From Pseudomonas arsenicoxydans (lineage in GTDB: Bacteria > Pseudomonadota > Gammaproteobacteria > Pseudomonadales > Pseudomonadaceae), in NCBI RefSeq assembly GCF_006438915.1, contig NZ_RCZE01000015.1, forward strand, positions 1 through 64,000: 64,000 bases of DNA. Reading direction: 5' to 3'. Under the pieces are notes generated by a model. It was given only the letters and a program-made list of their open reading frames with translations. It did no database searches and was not told where the DNA came from. Shown piece after piece: positions 34,376 to 42,703 of this stretch. The first letter of the stretch is position 1. Each line of letters begins with the position of its first letter. A program made the position numbers and the translations under genes.

Positions 34376-35236
34376 ATGAACTCTCCGCTCGTGATCCGCC
34401 CCCGCGCCGAAGATGTCGAAGGCCAGCCGATTCTTCGCCCGTTGCCGTCAGCCCAATGCCGCAGCGTCGGGCCTTTCGTGTTTTTCGACCACATGCTGCA
34501 AACCCGGTATCCGGCGGGCAAAGGCATGAACATCCGCCAGCATCCGCATATCGGCCTGTCGACCCTCACCTATCTGTTTGAAGGGCAAATCCAGCACAAG
34601 GACAGCCTCGGCTCCGATCAGGTGGTCAATGCCGGTGATGTCAGCTGGATGACCGCCGGCAGTGCGATAGCCCATGTCGAGCGCACACCGCAGGCGTTGA
34701 AGGACAGTGGCTTTACGATGCACGGTTTGCAGATCTGGCTGGCATCGCCGAAGGAGCATGAACAAGGCCCGGGGCACTACAGCCATCATCCGGCGAGCAC
34801 CTTGCCGGTCAGCGATAACCTTGGCGTGAAGATCCGGATGATTGCCGGGTCAGGCTTTTGTCTGGAATCGCCGGTGCCGGTACTTTCTCCTACGTTGTAC
34901 GCGGAGTTAAGCCTGCAAACGGCGACCACGCTGCTGATCCCTACCGAGCATGAAGAGCGCGCGTTGTATGTCTTGAGCGGCGAAGCGCAGCTGGATGGCG
35001 AGTCGCTGGAATTGAATTCGCTGGTGGTGTTGCCTGCGGGGGAAGAAATGACGCTGTTTGCCGAGAGCGACTGTCACGCCGTGTTGTTTGGCGGCGCGCC
35101 ACTGGACGGGCCACGGCGGATCAACTGGAATTTTGTCGCGAGTGACTCGGCGGTTATCGATGAAGCCCGGCGGCGCTGGGCGGCAGGGGATTGGCCGACG
35201 GTGCCGGGGGAAAGTGAGCGGATCGAACTGCCCTGA
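34376..35236 (+). CDS. Pirin-family bicupin protein
   Basis: 286 residues. The N-terminal cupin carries the metal-binding set in RQHPHIGLSTLTYLFEGQIQ (two H, and E in FEGQ) plus H in GDVSWMTAGSAIAHVERTPQ. SVGPFVFFDHMLQTRYPAGK and GLQIWLASPKEHEQGPGHYS are pirin hallmarks. The C-terminal pirin domain has YVLSGEAQLDGESLELNS. Bacterial pirins include quercetinases and regulators of enzymes; the role here is unknown. It follows the OsmC gene on the same strand by 61 bp and may be co-transcribed. Confidence 0.9.
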   Translation: MNSPLVIRPRAEDVEGQPILRPLPSAQCRSVGPFVFFDHMLQTRYPAGKGMNIRQHPHIGLSTLTYLFEGQIQHKDSLGSDQVVNAGDVSWMTAGSAIAHVERTPQALKDSGFTMHGLQIWLASPKEHEQGPGHYSHHPASTLPVSDNLGVKIRMIAGSGFCLESPVPVLSPTLYAELSLQTATTLLIPTEHEERALYVLSGEAQLDGESLELNSLVVLPAGEEMTLFAESDCHAVLFGGAPLDGPRRINWNFVASDSAVIDEARRRWAAGDWPTVPGESERIELP

Positions 35237-35260
35237 GATATTTCTCGCCAGCGACTCCGC

Positions 35261-35345
35261 TTTCGCGAGCAAGCCCGCTCCCACATTTGACCGCGATCTA
35301 ATGTGGGAGCGGCGGTGCGACGATTCGACTTGCTCGCGAAGAGGC
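35261..35345. repeat. Variant REP pair with enlarged right arm
   Basis: Left arm TTTCGCGAGCAAGCCCGCTC from 35261. The right arm has GTGGGAGCGG, an extra CGGTGCGACGATTCGA, then CTTGCTCGCGAAGAGGC. It is the same variant arm as the REP inside cobB. It separates the convergent pirin and hydrolase genes. Confidence 0.85.
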
Positions 35346-35384
35346 CGGCACTAACAGCAAAAGTGTCAGGGCCAAGAGCAGTGA

Positions 35385-36113
35385 TCAGCCTTTAAACACT
35401 TCATCCAGCAAGTTGTGCATCGACGTAAACGCCCGAGCCGCAATCTTCGCGTCGTACATCATCATGCCCGGCACATTGGCATGCGGATCGGTAAAGGAAT
35501 GCACCGCACCGCCGTAGCTCAGCAATTGCCAGTCCACACCCGCCGCATTCATTTCCGCCTCAAAAGCAGGCAGTTGCTCTTTAGGCACCAACGGATCGGC
35601 TGCACCGTGCAGCACCAACACCGAGCCCTTGATGTTTTTGGCATCCGCCGGATTCGGCGAATCCAGTGTGCCGTGGAACGACACTGCCGCTTTCAATGGT
35701 ACGCCCGTGCGGGCCAGGTCCAGCGCGCAGCAACCACCAAAACAGAAACCGAATGCCGCCAGTTTCGAGGTATCGACCGCTGCTTCGCCCTGGCTTTGCA
35801 GCTGTTCAAACGCTGCTTGCAGACGTTTGCGCAACAACGCACGGTCATGCTTCAACGGCATCATCGCCGCGCCCGCCTCGTCGCCATTCTGCGGACGAAC
35901 TGATTGACCGTACACGTCTGCAATCAGCACCACATAGCCCTTGGACGCCACGGACTTGGCAATCACTTCGGCCCCGGCGCTGACACCCATCCAGTTCGGC
36001 GCCATCAGCAAACCCGGGCGCGGGCCTTTATGGTCGACGTCGTACGCCAGGCGGCCTTCATACGGCTGGCCATCAATTTGATATACGACAGAACAAACAG
36101 TGATTTGACTCAT
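35385..36113 (-). CDS. Dienelactone hydrolase-family protein
   Basis: 242 residues from ATG at 36113 with GGGAG upstream; the frame beyond it contains the htpG terminator and is rejected. Alpha/beta hydrolase with cysteine nucleophile in AAFGFCFGGCCALDLARTG, acid in VLHGAADPLVPKEQLPAFEA, and histidine in YGGAVHSFTDPHANVPG. RPGLLMAPNWMGVSAGAEVI and GYVVLIADVYGQSVRPQNGD are typical. Related to carboxymethylenebutenolidases, but this branch often acts on unknown esters, and no aromatic pathway genes are nearby. Confidence 0.9.
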   Translation of the reverse strand: MSQITVCSVVYQIDGQPYEGRLAYDVDHKGPRPGLLMAPNWMGVSAGAEVIAKSVASKGYVVLIADVYGQSVRPQNGDEAGAAMMPLKHDRALLRKRLQAAFEQLQSQGEAAVDTSKLAAFGFCFGGCCALDLARTGVPLKAAVSFHGTLDSPNPADAKNIKGSVLVLHGAADPLVPKEQLPAFEAEMNAAGVDWQLLSYGGAVHSFTDPHANVPGMMMYDAKIAARAFTSMHNLLDEVFKG

Positions 36114-36143
36114 GACCCACTCCCAGTAACAAACACCAGAATG

Positions 36144-36171
36144 AAAAAAACCCGCCGAAGCGGGTTTTTTT
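36144..36171 (-). terminator. Terminator after htpG
   Basis: AAAAAAACCCGC-CGAA-GCGGGTTTTTTT, immediately downstream of the htpG stop at 36181 on the minus strand. Confidence 0.85.
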
Positions 36172-36180
36172 ACAACGCAG

Positions 36181-38085
36181 TTAAACCGACAGTTCAACCA
36201 GCAGCTTATTCAGACGGCGCACATACGCGGCCGGATCCTTCAAGCTGTCACCGGCAGCCAGCGCTGCCTGATCGAAGAGAATGTGCGACAGGTCGCCGAA
36301 GCGCTCTTCGCTCTGCTCGTTGTCGAGCTTCTCGATCAGCGGGTGAGCCGGGTTGAATTCAAAGATCGGCTTCGAGTCCGGAACCTTCTGACCGCTGGCT
36401 TCGAGGATCTGACGCATTTGCATGCCCAGGTCCTGCTCGCCGATGGCCAGAATCGCCGGGGAGTCGGTCAGACGGTGGGAAACCCGTACTTCAGCCACCG
36501 AGTCGCCCAGTGCGGTTTTCAGGCGCTCAACCAGACCTTCTTTGGACTTGGCGACTTCTTCCGCAGCTTTCTTGTCCTCTTCCGAGTCCAGATTGCCCAG
36601 GTCCAAGTCACCGCGTGCCACGTCGACAAAGCTCTTGCCGTCGAAGTCGTTGAGGTAGCTCATCAGCCACTCGTCGATACGATCGGTCAGCAGCAGCACT
36701 TCGATGCCTTTCTTGCGGAAGACTTCCAGGTGCGGGCTGTTTTTGACTTGTGCGTAGGTTTCACCGGTCAAGTAGTAGATCTTGTCCTGACCTTCCTTGG
36801 CGCGAGCCAGGTACTCGGCCAGGCCCACCACTTGCTCGCCTTCATCACCGTTGGTCGATGCGAAACGCAGCAGACCCGCGATTTTCTCTTTGTTGGCGAA
36901 ATCTTCTGCCGGGCCTTCTTTCATGACCTGACCGAAGTTCTTCCAGAAGCTCTTGTATTGCTCAGGCTCGTTCTTCGCCAGTTTTTCCAGCATGTCCAGA
37001 ACGCGCTTGGTCAGCGCCGACTTCATCGAATCGATGATCGGGTCTTTCTGCAGGATTTCCCGCGAGACGTTCAGCGACAGGTCGTTGGAATCGACCACGC
37101 CTTTGATAAAGCGCAGGTACAGCGGCAGGAACGATTCGGCCTGGTCCATCACGAACACACGCTGGACGTACAGCTTCAGGCCTTTCGGCGCTTCACGCTG
37201 GTACAGGTCGAACGGAGCACGGGCCGGCACGTACAGCAGCGAGCTGTATTCGAGCTTGCCTTCGACCTTGTTGTGGCTCCAGCTCAGCGGGTTCTCGAAA
37301 TCGTGAGCAACGTGCTTGTAGAACTCCTGGTATTCCTCGTCCTTCACTTCAGTGCGAGGACGGGTCCACAGGGCGCTGGCGCGGTTAACGGTTTCCCATT
37401 CGGCGGCAGGCTGCTCTTCACCTTCGGCAGCGGCCACTTCTTTTGGCAACTCGATCGGCAGGGCGATGTGGTCGGAGTACTTCTTGATGATGTTGCGCAG
37501 ACGCCAGCCATCGGCGAACTCGTCTTCACCGGACTTCAGGTGCAGGACGATGCGAGTGCCACGCTCGGCTTTCTCAACGGTGGCGACTTCGAAATCGCCT
37601 TCGCCCTTGGACGACCAGTGCACGCCTTCGCTGGCCGAATCACCGGCACGACGGCTGAACACGTCGACTTTGTCGGCGACGATGAAGGCAGAATAGAAAC
37701 CCACACCGAACTGACCGATCAGGTGCGAATCTTTCTTCTGATCGCCCGACAGGTGTTTCATGAAATCGGCAGTGCCGGATTTGGCGATGGTACCCAGGTG
37801 GGTGATCGCTTCTTCACGGTTCATGCCGATGCCGTTGTCTTCGAGGGTGACGGTTTTGGCGTCCTTGTCGAAGCTCACACGGATTTTCAGTTCGGCGCCA
37901 CCTTCCAGCAACTCAGGCTTGGACAGGGCTTCGAAACGTAATTTGTCGACAGCGTCAGAGGCGTTCGAGATCAATTCGCGAAGGAAAATTTCCTTGTTGG
38001 AATACAGCGAATGGATCATGAGGTGCAGCAGTTGCTTCACCTCGGTCTGGAAGCCCAGGGTTTCCTTTTGAGTTTCCACACTCAT
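36181..38085 (-). CDS. htpG: Chaperone HtpG (Hsp90)
   Basis: 634 residues from ATG at 38085 (MSVETQKETLGFQTEVKQLL), the usual bacterial length. The longer frame upstream is not needed. ATP-site motifs of the GHKL fold are FLRELISNASDAVDKLRFEA, VTLEDNGIGMNREEAITHLG and GQFGVGFYSAFIVADKVDVF. The middle domain has SNDLSLNVSREILQKDPIID; the C-terminal dimerisation domain ends near AAYVRRLNKLLVELSV. It is a cytosolic ATP-dependent protein-folding chaperone. No clear heat-shock promoter was found by eye. Confidence 0.97.
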   Translation of the reverse strand: MSVETQKETLGFQTEVKQLLHLMIHSLYSNKEIFLRELISNASDAVDKLRFEALSKPELLEGGAELKIRVSFDKDAKTVTLEDNGIGMNREEAITHLGTIAKSGTADFMKHLSGDQKKDSHLIGQFGVGFYSAFIVADKVDVFSRRAGDSASEGVHWSSKGEGDFEVATVEKAERGTRIVLHLKSGEDEFADGWRLRNIIKKYSDHIALPIELPKEVAAAEGEEQPAAEWETVNRASALWTRPRTEVKDEEYQEFYKHVAHDFENPLSWSHNKVEGKLEYSSLLYVPARAPFDLYQREAPKGLKLYVQRVFVMDQAESFLPLYLRFIKGVVDSNDLSLNVSREILQKDPIIDSMKSALTKRVLDMLEKLAKNEPEQYKSFWKNFGQVMKEGPAEDFANKEKIAGLLRFASTNGDEGEQVVGLAEYLARAKEGQDKIYYLTGETYAQVKNSPHLEVFRKKGIEVLLLTDRIDEWLMSYLNDFDGKSFVDVARGDLDLGNLDSEEDKKAAEEVAKSKEGLVERLKTALGDSVAEVRVSHRLTDSPAILAIGEQDLGMQMRQILEASGQKVPDSKPIFEFNPAHPLIEKLDNEQSEERFGDLSHILFDQAALAAGDSLKDPAAYVRRLNKLLVELSV

Positions 38086-38166
38086 GGTCATCAAACTCCA
38101 ATCAGATGGCAGTGGCCGCGACCTGAAGGGTCGGCGGCGGGTTGTCATCAAAGTTGGGGGCTGAGT

Positions 38167-38619
38167 TCAGGATTTCAAGGGCTCTTCAATTTTGAAATGG
38201 CCGCGGGCCGTCGCAATGGGCTCGGCTTCGGTGCTTTGCCAGGCGGTAACGGCCACGTTGGCGACTCGGCGCCCCTGTCGGCACACCTGACATTTGGCCC
38301 AGGTATCGCGAAACTGCCCGGCCCGCAGGTAGTCGAGGGAGAAGTCGATGATTTTCGGCACACCCGGAGAACCGGTGCAAATCAGCAGATGCAGCGCCGC
38401 CGAGAGCTCCATGAACCCGGCGATCACGCCGCCATGAATTGCCGGCAATAAAGGGTTACCAATGTTGTCCTTGTTGGCCGGCAGGCGGAACAGCAGATCG
38501 TCCCCGACCCGCGAACATTCGACGCCGATCAGTTTTGCGTAGGGAATCAGGTGCAACAGCGAGGCATAGTCGCCTTTCTCGTGGGCCTGCTGCAGTTGTT
38601 CCTTGAAGAAATCGGTCAT
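38167..38619 (-). CDS. Hotdog-fold thioesterase (PaaI-like), downstream gene of a pair
   Basis: 150 residues. The hotdog helix motif is LLPAIHGGVIAGFMELSAAL with the catalytic-type H-G-G, followed by IIDFSLDYLRAGQFRDTWAK and KCQVCRQGRRVANVAVTAWQ. It resembles acyl-CoA thioesterases of the PaaI/DUF4442 group. ATG at 38619 overlaps the stop of a second thioesterase gene by ATGA. The pairing suggests a heteromeric enzyme or two substrate ranges. It precedes htpG by 81 bp, with no terminator seen between. Confidence 0.88.
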   Translation of the reverse strand: MTDFFKEQLQQAHEKGDYASLLHLIPYAKLIGVECSRVGDDLLFRLPANKDNIGNPLLPAIHGGVIAGFMELSAALHLLICTGSPGVPKIIDFSLDYLRAGQFRDTWAKCQVCRQGRRVANVAVTAWQSTEAEPIATARGHFKIEEPLKS

Positions 38620-39092
38620 TGCGCACCTCCGGCGATGACGCCGCCAAAGCCTTTGGTGCCTTTGATGGCTTTGCCCATGCGCATGAACGTGCCGACAACG
38701 TGGGCGATGGGGTGCTCGGGATCATCCTGATAGGCAAAACCACGGGCGAAGATCACGTCAGTGGTGACCCGATAGCATTGGGCGAAGCCGTAGACGTCCT
38801 TATGCGGCTCGGCGGCATGCATGTAATCGATGCGCAAATCGAGGGTCGGACAGACTTCGAATTCGGGCAGCACGCACAGGGTCGACATGCCGCACGCGGT
38901 GTCCATCAGAGTGGTCAGTGCGCCTCCGTGGATCACGCCAGTTTGCGGGTTGCCAACGATTTGAGGACCGTACGGCAAGATGACCGTTAGTCCGTCATTA
39001 CTGGCGCTGTGAACCCGCAGCCCGAGGACCTGACAATGACGCAACGCCGACATGAATCGCGTCGCACGCTCAAAAACGGGGTTTTCGGCCAT
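38616..39092 (-). CDS. Hotdog-fold thioesterase (PaaI-like), upstream gene of a pair
   Basis: 158 residues. VIHGGALTTLMDTACGMSTL is the hotdog-helix motif, with NPQTGVIHGG and DLRIDYMHAAEPHKDVYGFA matching PaaI-like acyl-CoA thioesterases. The N-terminus reads MAENPVFERATRFMSALRHC. It overlaps its neighbour's start, so the two are translationally coupled. The acyl substrate is unknown. Confidence 0.88.
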   Translation of the reverse strand: MAENPVFERATRFMSALRHCQVLGLRVHSASNDGLTVILPYGPQIVGNPQTGVIHGGALTTLMDTACGMSTLCVLPEFEVCPTLDLRIDYMHAAEPHKDVYGFAQCYRVTTDVIFARGFAYQDDPEHPIAHVVGTFMRMGKAIKGTKGFGGVIAGGAQ

Positions 39093-39248
39093 TTCAAAAA
39101 ACTCTTCTTAATGTTCGATCAAAGTAGCTCGCCTGCGAGCAAAAGTTCCATCGCATCACAAACTTATATATCTGAACGAATTGAGGAACTTAACGCTGAG
39201 GGCTGTGCTCGAAAGGCCAGTAGTTATTTCCATAAGGAGAAACACCCC

Positions 39249-39482
39249 ATGCGTAAGACTTTAGCTATTGCCTTGATGTTGACCGCTTCCCTCGGTCTCG
39301 CTGCCTGCGATAAAAAATCCGAGGACAAAGCTCAAGATGCTACTAAACATGCTGAGCAAGCTCAGCAAGACATGAACAAAGCTCAGGATAAAGTGAACGA
39401 CGCTGCGAAAGAAAACGCCGAAGCTGCCAAAGCTCAGGCTGAATCGAACGAAGCCGCCGCAAAAGAAGCACCTAAGAACTAA
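39249..39482 (+). CDS. Small alanine-rich lipoprotein
   Basis: 77 residues from ATG at 39249, chosen because AAGGAGAA lies upstream and the start opens directly into a signal; the open frame from 39009 is the shadow of the thioesterase gene. MRKTLAIALMLTASLGLAAC ends in a lipobox with C20. The remaining part (DKKSEDKAQDATKHAEQAQQ, then DMNKAQDKVNDAAKENAEAA) is a charged, alanine-rich coiled coil with no tryptophan or other cysteine. It resembles small stress-related or Lpp-like lipoproteins, without a confident family. Confidence 0.85.
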   Translation: MRKTLAIALMLTASLGLAACDKKSEDKAQDATKHAEQAQQDMNKAQDKVNDAAKENAEAAKAQAESNEAAAKEAPKN

Positions 39483-39502
39483 ATCAGTTTTTAGCGTGTT
39501 AA

Positions 39503-39532
39503 AGAAAACCCGCCAAGTGCGGGTTTTCTTTT
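39503..39532 (+). terminator. Terminator after the small lipoprotein gene
   Basis: GAAAACCCGC-CAAGT-GCGGGTTTTCTTTT, 20 bp past the stop; also lies between convergent genes. Confidence 0.88.
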
Positions 39533-39549
39533 GCCTGCGATTTGCGTCG

Positions 39550-39951
39550 TTAGAGCAAAACGGTTCTAAAAGTCGGACTAATCATCAATAACAATGAACA
39601 GACGAAACCAATAACCCAGACGAGACTGCGCTGCCAGGGCAAATCGCCCCAGTAACACAGTAAGTAAATAACGCGCGAGATCACAAAAATGATCGCCAGC
39701 AAGTCAATCAGCCACCCCGCTGTTTGCGTGGTGTGCGCCATCAACACCCCCACCGCAAACACTATAAAGGCCTCGAAACAGTTCTGGTGCGCGGCCACGG
39801 CACGGGCGCCGAAGCCAGTGAGGTGCGCCTGTTGCTCGCGTGGGGCGTGATTGTTGTAACCGCCCTGCTCTTTCATCGCCTTGGCCACCGGCATGCGGGC
39901 CACGTAAATCAGTAATGCACTGATAAACACACACCAGAACGGGATACTCAT
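39550..39951 (-). CDS. MAPEG-family membrane protein
   Basis: 133 residues from ATG at 39951, which overlaps the stop of the DUF599 gene by one base (TGATG); the longer frame is a shadow. Four membrane segments: PFWCVFISALLIYVARMPVA, then a loop with NNHAPREQQAHLTGFGARAV, FEAFIVFAVGVLMAHTTQTA and LLAIIFVISRVIYLLCYWGD. The A-x-x-N-x-F-E-A-F pattern (AAHQNCFEAFIVF) is the MAPEG hallmark. Eukaryotic members act on eicosanoids or glutathione; bacterial substrate is unknown. Confidence 0.9.
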   Translation of the reverse strand: MSIPFWCVFISALLIYVARMPVAKAMKEQGGYNNHAPREQQAHLTGFGARAVAAHQNCFEAFIVFAVGVLMAHTTQTAGWLIDLLAIIFVISRVIYLLCYWGDLPWQRSLVWVIGFVCSLLLMISPTFRTVLL

Positions 39952-40688
39952 CAAACGGCCTCTCTGTTCGCCTCGGGCAAGGGTGCCTCTGTAGGGGTAT
40001 AGACCATCACGTCGAGAACGTCGGAATGAAACTCCCGGCGATACAACACCAGCACTACCCCCGCACTCATCAGCATGAACAGCCACGGACTGACGAACCA
40101 GGCCAGCATGGTCATGCCGAAATAATAGGAACGCAGGCCGAAGTTGAACTGGTTGGCTGCCATCGAGATGACCCGAGCCGCGCGGGCCGCGAAGGCTTTG
40201 CGTTCCTGTTCGGATACATGGCGCTCACCCACCATCGGCGCCGAGCCAATCAGAATCGCCGCGAAGTTGTACTGGCGCATGCACCAGCTGAACGTGAAAA
40301 ACGCGTAGACAAACACCAGCGCCAGGCACAGCAACTTGATCTCCGACATGCCTTGGGACGCCTGCTGCACCATCGGGATGTCCGCCAGCAACGACACTGC
40401 CCTTTCGGAAGCACCGAGCACCGTAAGAATGCCGGCGAGGATAATCAAGGTGCTGGAGGCGAAGAACGAGGCGTTGCGCTCCAGGTTGCCGATCACACTG
40501 GCGTCAGCGATGCGGTTGTCGCGCAGCAGCATGCGGCGCATCCAGTCTTCGCGGTAGAGGTGCAACACGCTGGCCAGGCACGCGGTGTCGCGGCCCTTCC
40601 ATGAGGCATACCGGGTGTAACCGCCCCAGCAGATGACAAACCAGAGCGCGGCGAGGATGTGGATCAGGTTGGCGTGGATGAACGACAT
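39951..40688 (-). CDS. DUF599-family membrane protein
   Basis: 245 residues from ATG at 40688 (MSFIHANLIHILAALWFVIC). Five to six hydrophobic segments. DUF599 features are GGYTRYASWKGRDTACLASV, LYREDWMRRMLLRDNRIADA, FTFSWCMRQYNFAAILIGSA and NQFNFGLRSYYFGMTMLAWF. Function is unknown. It is coupled to the MAPEG gene downstream (TGATG), suggesting the two proteins work together in the inner membrane. The reading frame upstream of the ATG runs into a REP cluster and is not coding. Confidence 0.88.
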   Translation of the reverse strand: MSFIHANLIHILAALWFVICWGGYTRYASWKGRDTACLASVLHLYREDWMRRMLLRDNRIADASVIGNLERNASFFASSTLIILAGILTVLGASERAVSLLADIPMVQQASQGMSEIKLLCLALVFVYAFFTFSWCMRQYNFAAILIGSAPMVGERHVSEQERKAFAARAARVISMAANQFNFGLRSYYFGMTMLAWFVSPWLFMLMSAGVVLVLYRREFHSDVLDVMVYTPTEAPLPEANREAV

Positions 40689-40724
40689 GCAGGTCCTTGT
40701 GATGTAGGTGCGGAAAACCGAAAA

Positions 40725-40843
40725 CCTGTGGGAGCGGGCTTTTGTGGCGAGGGGGCTTGCCCCCGTTGGACTGCGCAGCAGTCCCCGAAACGCGCAGGGC
40801 CGCTGCGCGCCCCAACGGGGGCAAGCCCCCCTCGCCACAAAGG
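40725..40843. repeat. Composite REP doublet (both families)
   Basis: Begins with a fragment of the first REP type (CTGTGGGAGCGGGCTTTT), which runs directly into an inverted doublet of the second type: TGTGGCGAGGGGGCTTGCCC and GGGGCAAGCCCCCCTCGCCA, with TGCGCAGCAGTCC between. It fills most of the brnQ-DUF599 gap. Confidence 0.8.
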
Positions 40844-40914
40844 TTCGCCCCCAGAAGTGGGTTTTGCATTGCTTCGACGTTAGCTCAAGGAAAAAGACAC
40901 TGCCTCACGCCCAT

Positions 40915-40951
40915 AAAAAATGCCCCGTATCGATTGATACGGGGCATTTCT
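40915..40951 (-). terminator. Terminator after brnQ
   Basis: AAATGCCCCGTATC-GATT-GATACGGGGCATTT stem with A and T flanks, 37 bp past the brnQ stop. Confidence 0.88.
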
Positions 40952-40988
40952 GTTTTGGCCTGCGCCCGCTTGTGGCGGGCGGTCTGGT

Positions 40989-42302
40989 TTAAGCCAGGGC
41001 TTCGGCGCGCTTGCCCAGCAGACGGTCGCAAACCACTGCGACCACCAGGGTCATGACCGACGGCACCAGCCACGCCAGGCCCTGCTCGCTCAGCGGCAGG
41101 TGGGACAACTGAGTCGGCATCCAGTCCGCCAGACCTGCGCCCTTGAGCGCGTCGATCATGCCGAAGATGAAAGACACCAGCATCACCGGACCGACGATGC
41201 GGCCCTGCTCATGCCAGAAGTCCTTGCAGAAGCTCAGGGCCACCAAGGCGATGCACGGCGGGTAAATCGCCGTCAGTACCGGGATCGAGAACGCAATCAG
41301 CTTGGTCAGGCCCAGGTTGGACACAAACAAGGAGAACACCGCCAGGATGATCACCAAGGTCTTGTAGGACAGTGGCAGCACGCGGCTAAAGTATTCGGCG
41401 CAGGCGCAGGTCAGGCCGACCGCCGTCACCAGACAGGCCAGGGAGATCAGCACCGCGAGGAAACCGCTGCCCAACGAACCGAAGGTGTGCTGAACGTAGG
41501 CGTGCAAGACCGCCGCGCCGTTGGTTGCACCGGCGGCCACTTCATGGCTGCCCGAACCGAGGCGAAACAGGCTGACGTAAACCAGCGCCAGGCCCACGCC
41601 GGCAATCAGCCCGGCAATGATCGCGTAACGGGTAATCAGCGCTGGCGACTCGACACCACGCGAGCGGATCGCATTGACGATGACGATGCCGAACACCAGC
41701 GCGCCCAGGGTATCCATGGTCAGGTAACCATTGATGAATCCTTGGGAGAACGGTGCCGCTACATATTCAGGTGTGGCCACGCCAATATCACCGGCCGGCA
41801 GCATGAACGCGGCAATGCCGAGTGCGGCCAGGGCAATGATCTTCAATGGCGCGAGGAAACGTCCGACGGTGTCCAGCAAACGGCCTGGATACAGCGAGAT
41901 GAAAAACACCAGCAGGAAATACACCGAGCTGTAGAGGAACAGCGCCAGCGGGCTTTCGCCGGTCAATGGCGCCAGACCGACTTCGAACGATACGGTCGCA
42001 GTGCGCGGCGTCGCGAACAGCGGTCCAACGGTGAGGTAACACGCAGCGGCCAGCAGGCCACCGGCGATTTTGCCGATCGGGCTGCTCAACGCATCCATCG
42101 TGCCACCGACCTTCGCCAGCGCTACCACAGTGATCACAGGCAAACCGACCGCAGTGATCAGGAAGCCCAGCGCCGCCATCCAGACATTAGGCCCGGACTG
42201 CAAACCGACGATAGGCGGGAAGATGATGTTGCCGGCCCCGACAAACAGGGCAAACGTCATAAAACCAAGTGCCAGGATGTCCTGGCCTTTCAACACTTTC
42301 AT
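40989..42302 (-). CDS. brnQ: Branched-chain amino acid:cation symporter BrnQ
   Basis: 437 residues with about 12 membrane segments. GQDILALGFMTFALFVGAGN begins the protein, then NIIFPPIVGLQSGPNVWMAA; internal AGGLLAAACYLTVGPLFATPR and TVSFEVGLAPLTGES are LIVCS-family signatures. It imports leucine, isoleucine and valine with a cation. ATG at 42302 has AAGGAAAT upstream. The 5' leader contains two consecutive hairpins (see separate entry). A terminator and a composite REP lie downstream. Confidence 0.95.
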   Translation of the reverse strand: MKVLKGQDILALGFMTFALFVGAGNIIFPPIVGLQSGPNVWMAALGFLITAVGLPVITVVALAKVGGTMDALSSPIGKIAGGLLAAACYLTVGPLFATPRTATVSFEVGLAPLTGESPLALFLYSSVYFLLVFFISLYPGRLLDTVGRFLAPLKIIALAALGIAAFMLPAGDIGVATPEYVAAPFSQGFINGYLTMDTLGALVFGIVIVNAIRSRGVESPALITRYAIIAGLIAGVGLALVYVSLFRLGSGSHEVAAGATNGAAVLHAYVQHTFGSLGSGFLAVLISLACLVTAVGLTCACAEYFSRVLPLSYKTLVIILAVFSLFVSNLGLTKLIAFSIPVLTAIYPPCIALVALSFCKDFWHEQGRIVGPVMLVSFIFGMIDALKGAGLADWMPTQLSHLPLSEQGLAWLVPSVMTLVVAVVCDRLLGKRAEALA

Positions 42303-42342
42303 TAAGGAAATACCACACTACTGAATCGGAATTTAGAGAGGG

Positions 42343-42390
42343 ATTTCCCTGTGGGGTGAGGGAAATGCTGTCGGTCCGTATAGGACTGAC
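42343..42390 (-). promoter_or_regulatory. Two consecutive hairpins in the brnQ leader
   Basis: ATTTCCCT-GTGGGGTG-AGGGAAAT (42343-42366) is a perfect 8-bp stem. GTCGGTCC-GTATA-GGACTGAC (42370-42390) is an 8-bp stem with one mismatch. Both lie 40-90 nt upstream of the brnQ start on the transcribed strand. The longer gap 42303-42703 otherwise holds this leader, a REP pair and the sucD terminator. Confidence 0.5.
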
Positions 42391-42546
42391 CCTTTAGCGC
42401 GTAGCAGCCTTGTGGGTCGCGGACGCAAAAATGGCGGCTAGCCTAACTAATCTGGCTTGGAAACGCACTGTTAGAGGGCAAACTATCCGATACACGACGT
42501 TTCTGTGTCGCGTTTTTGCATGTAAATGGTTGTCGTCTGTAAGTCC

Positions 42547-42618
42547 GTCTTCGCGAGCAGGCCCGCTCCCACATTAGAATGCGGTCAAATGTGGGAGCGG
42601 GCTTGCTCGCGAAGAGGT
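42547..42618. repeat. REP pair between brnQ and sucD
   Basis: TCTTCGCGAGCAGGCCCGCT from 42549 and GTGGGAGCGGGCTTGCTCGC at about 42591-42610, with a very short spacer. The left arm carries one base change (GCAGGCC for GCAAGCC). Confidence 0.85.
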
Positions 42619-42649
42619 CCGCAAGATCACCGCGAATCCCGGAAACGAC

Positions 42650-42675
42650 AAAGGCCACCCGAAGGTGGCCTTTGT
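42650..42675 (-). terminator. Terminator after sucD
   Basis: AAAGGCCACC-CGAA-GGTGGCCTTTG, 28 bp past the sucD stop on the minus strand; ends the TCA-cycle gene block. Confidence 0.8.
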
Positions 42676-42703
42676 TTGGTGAAGCGTGAATTAAGCGCGA
42701 GGC

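Noticed and set aside
36283..37941. 552-codon ORF antisense to htpG
   Set aside because: Shadow ORF with composition unlike real genes; htpG is certain.
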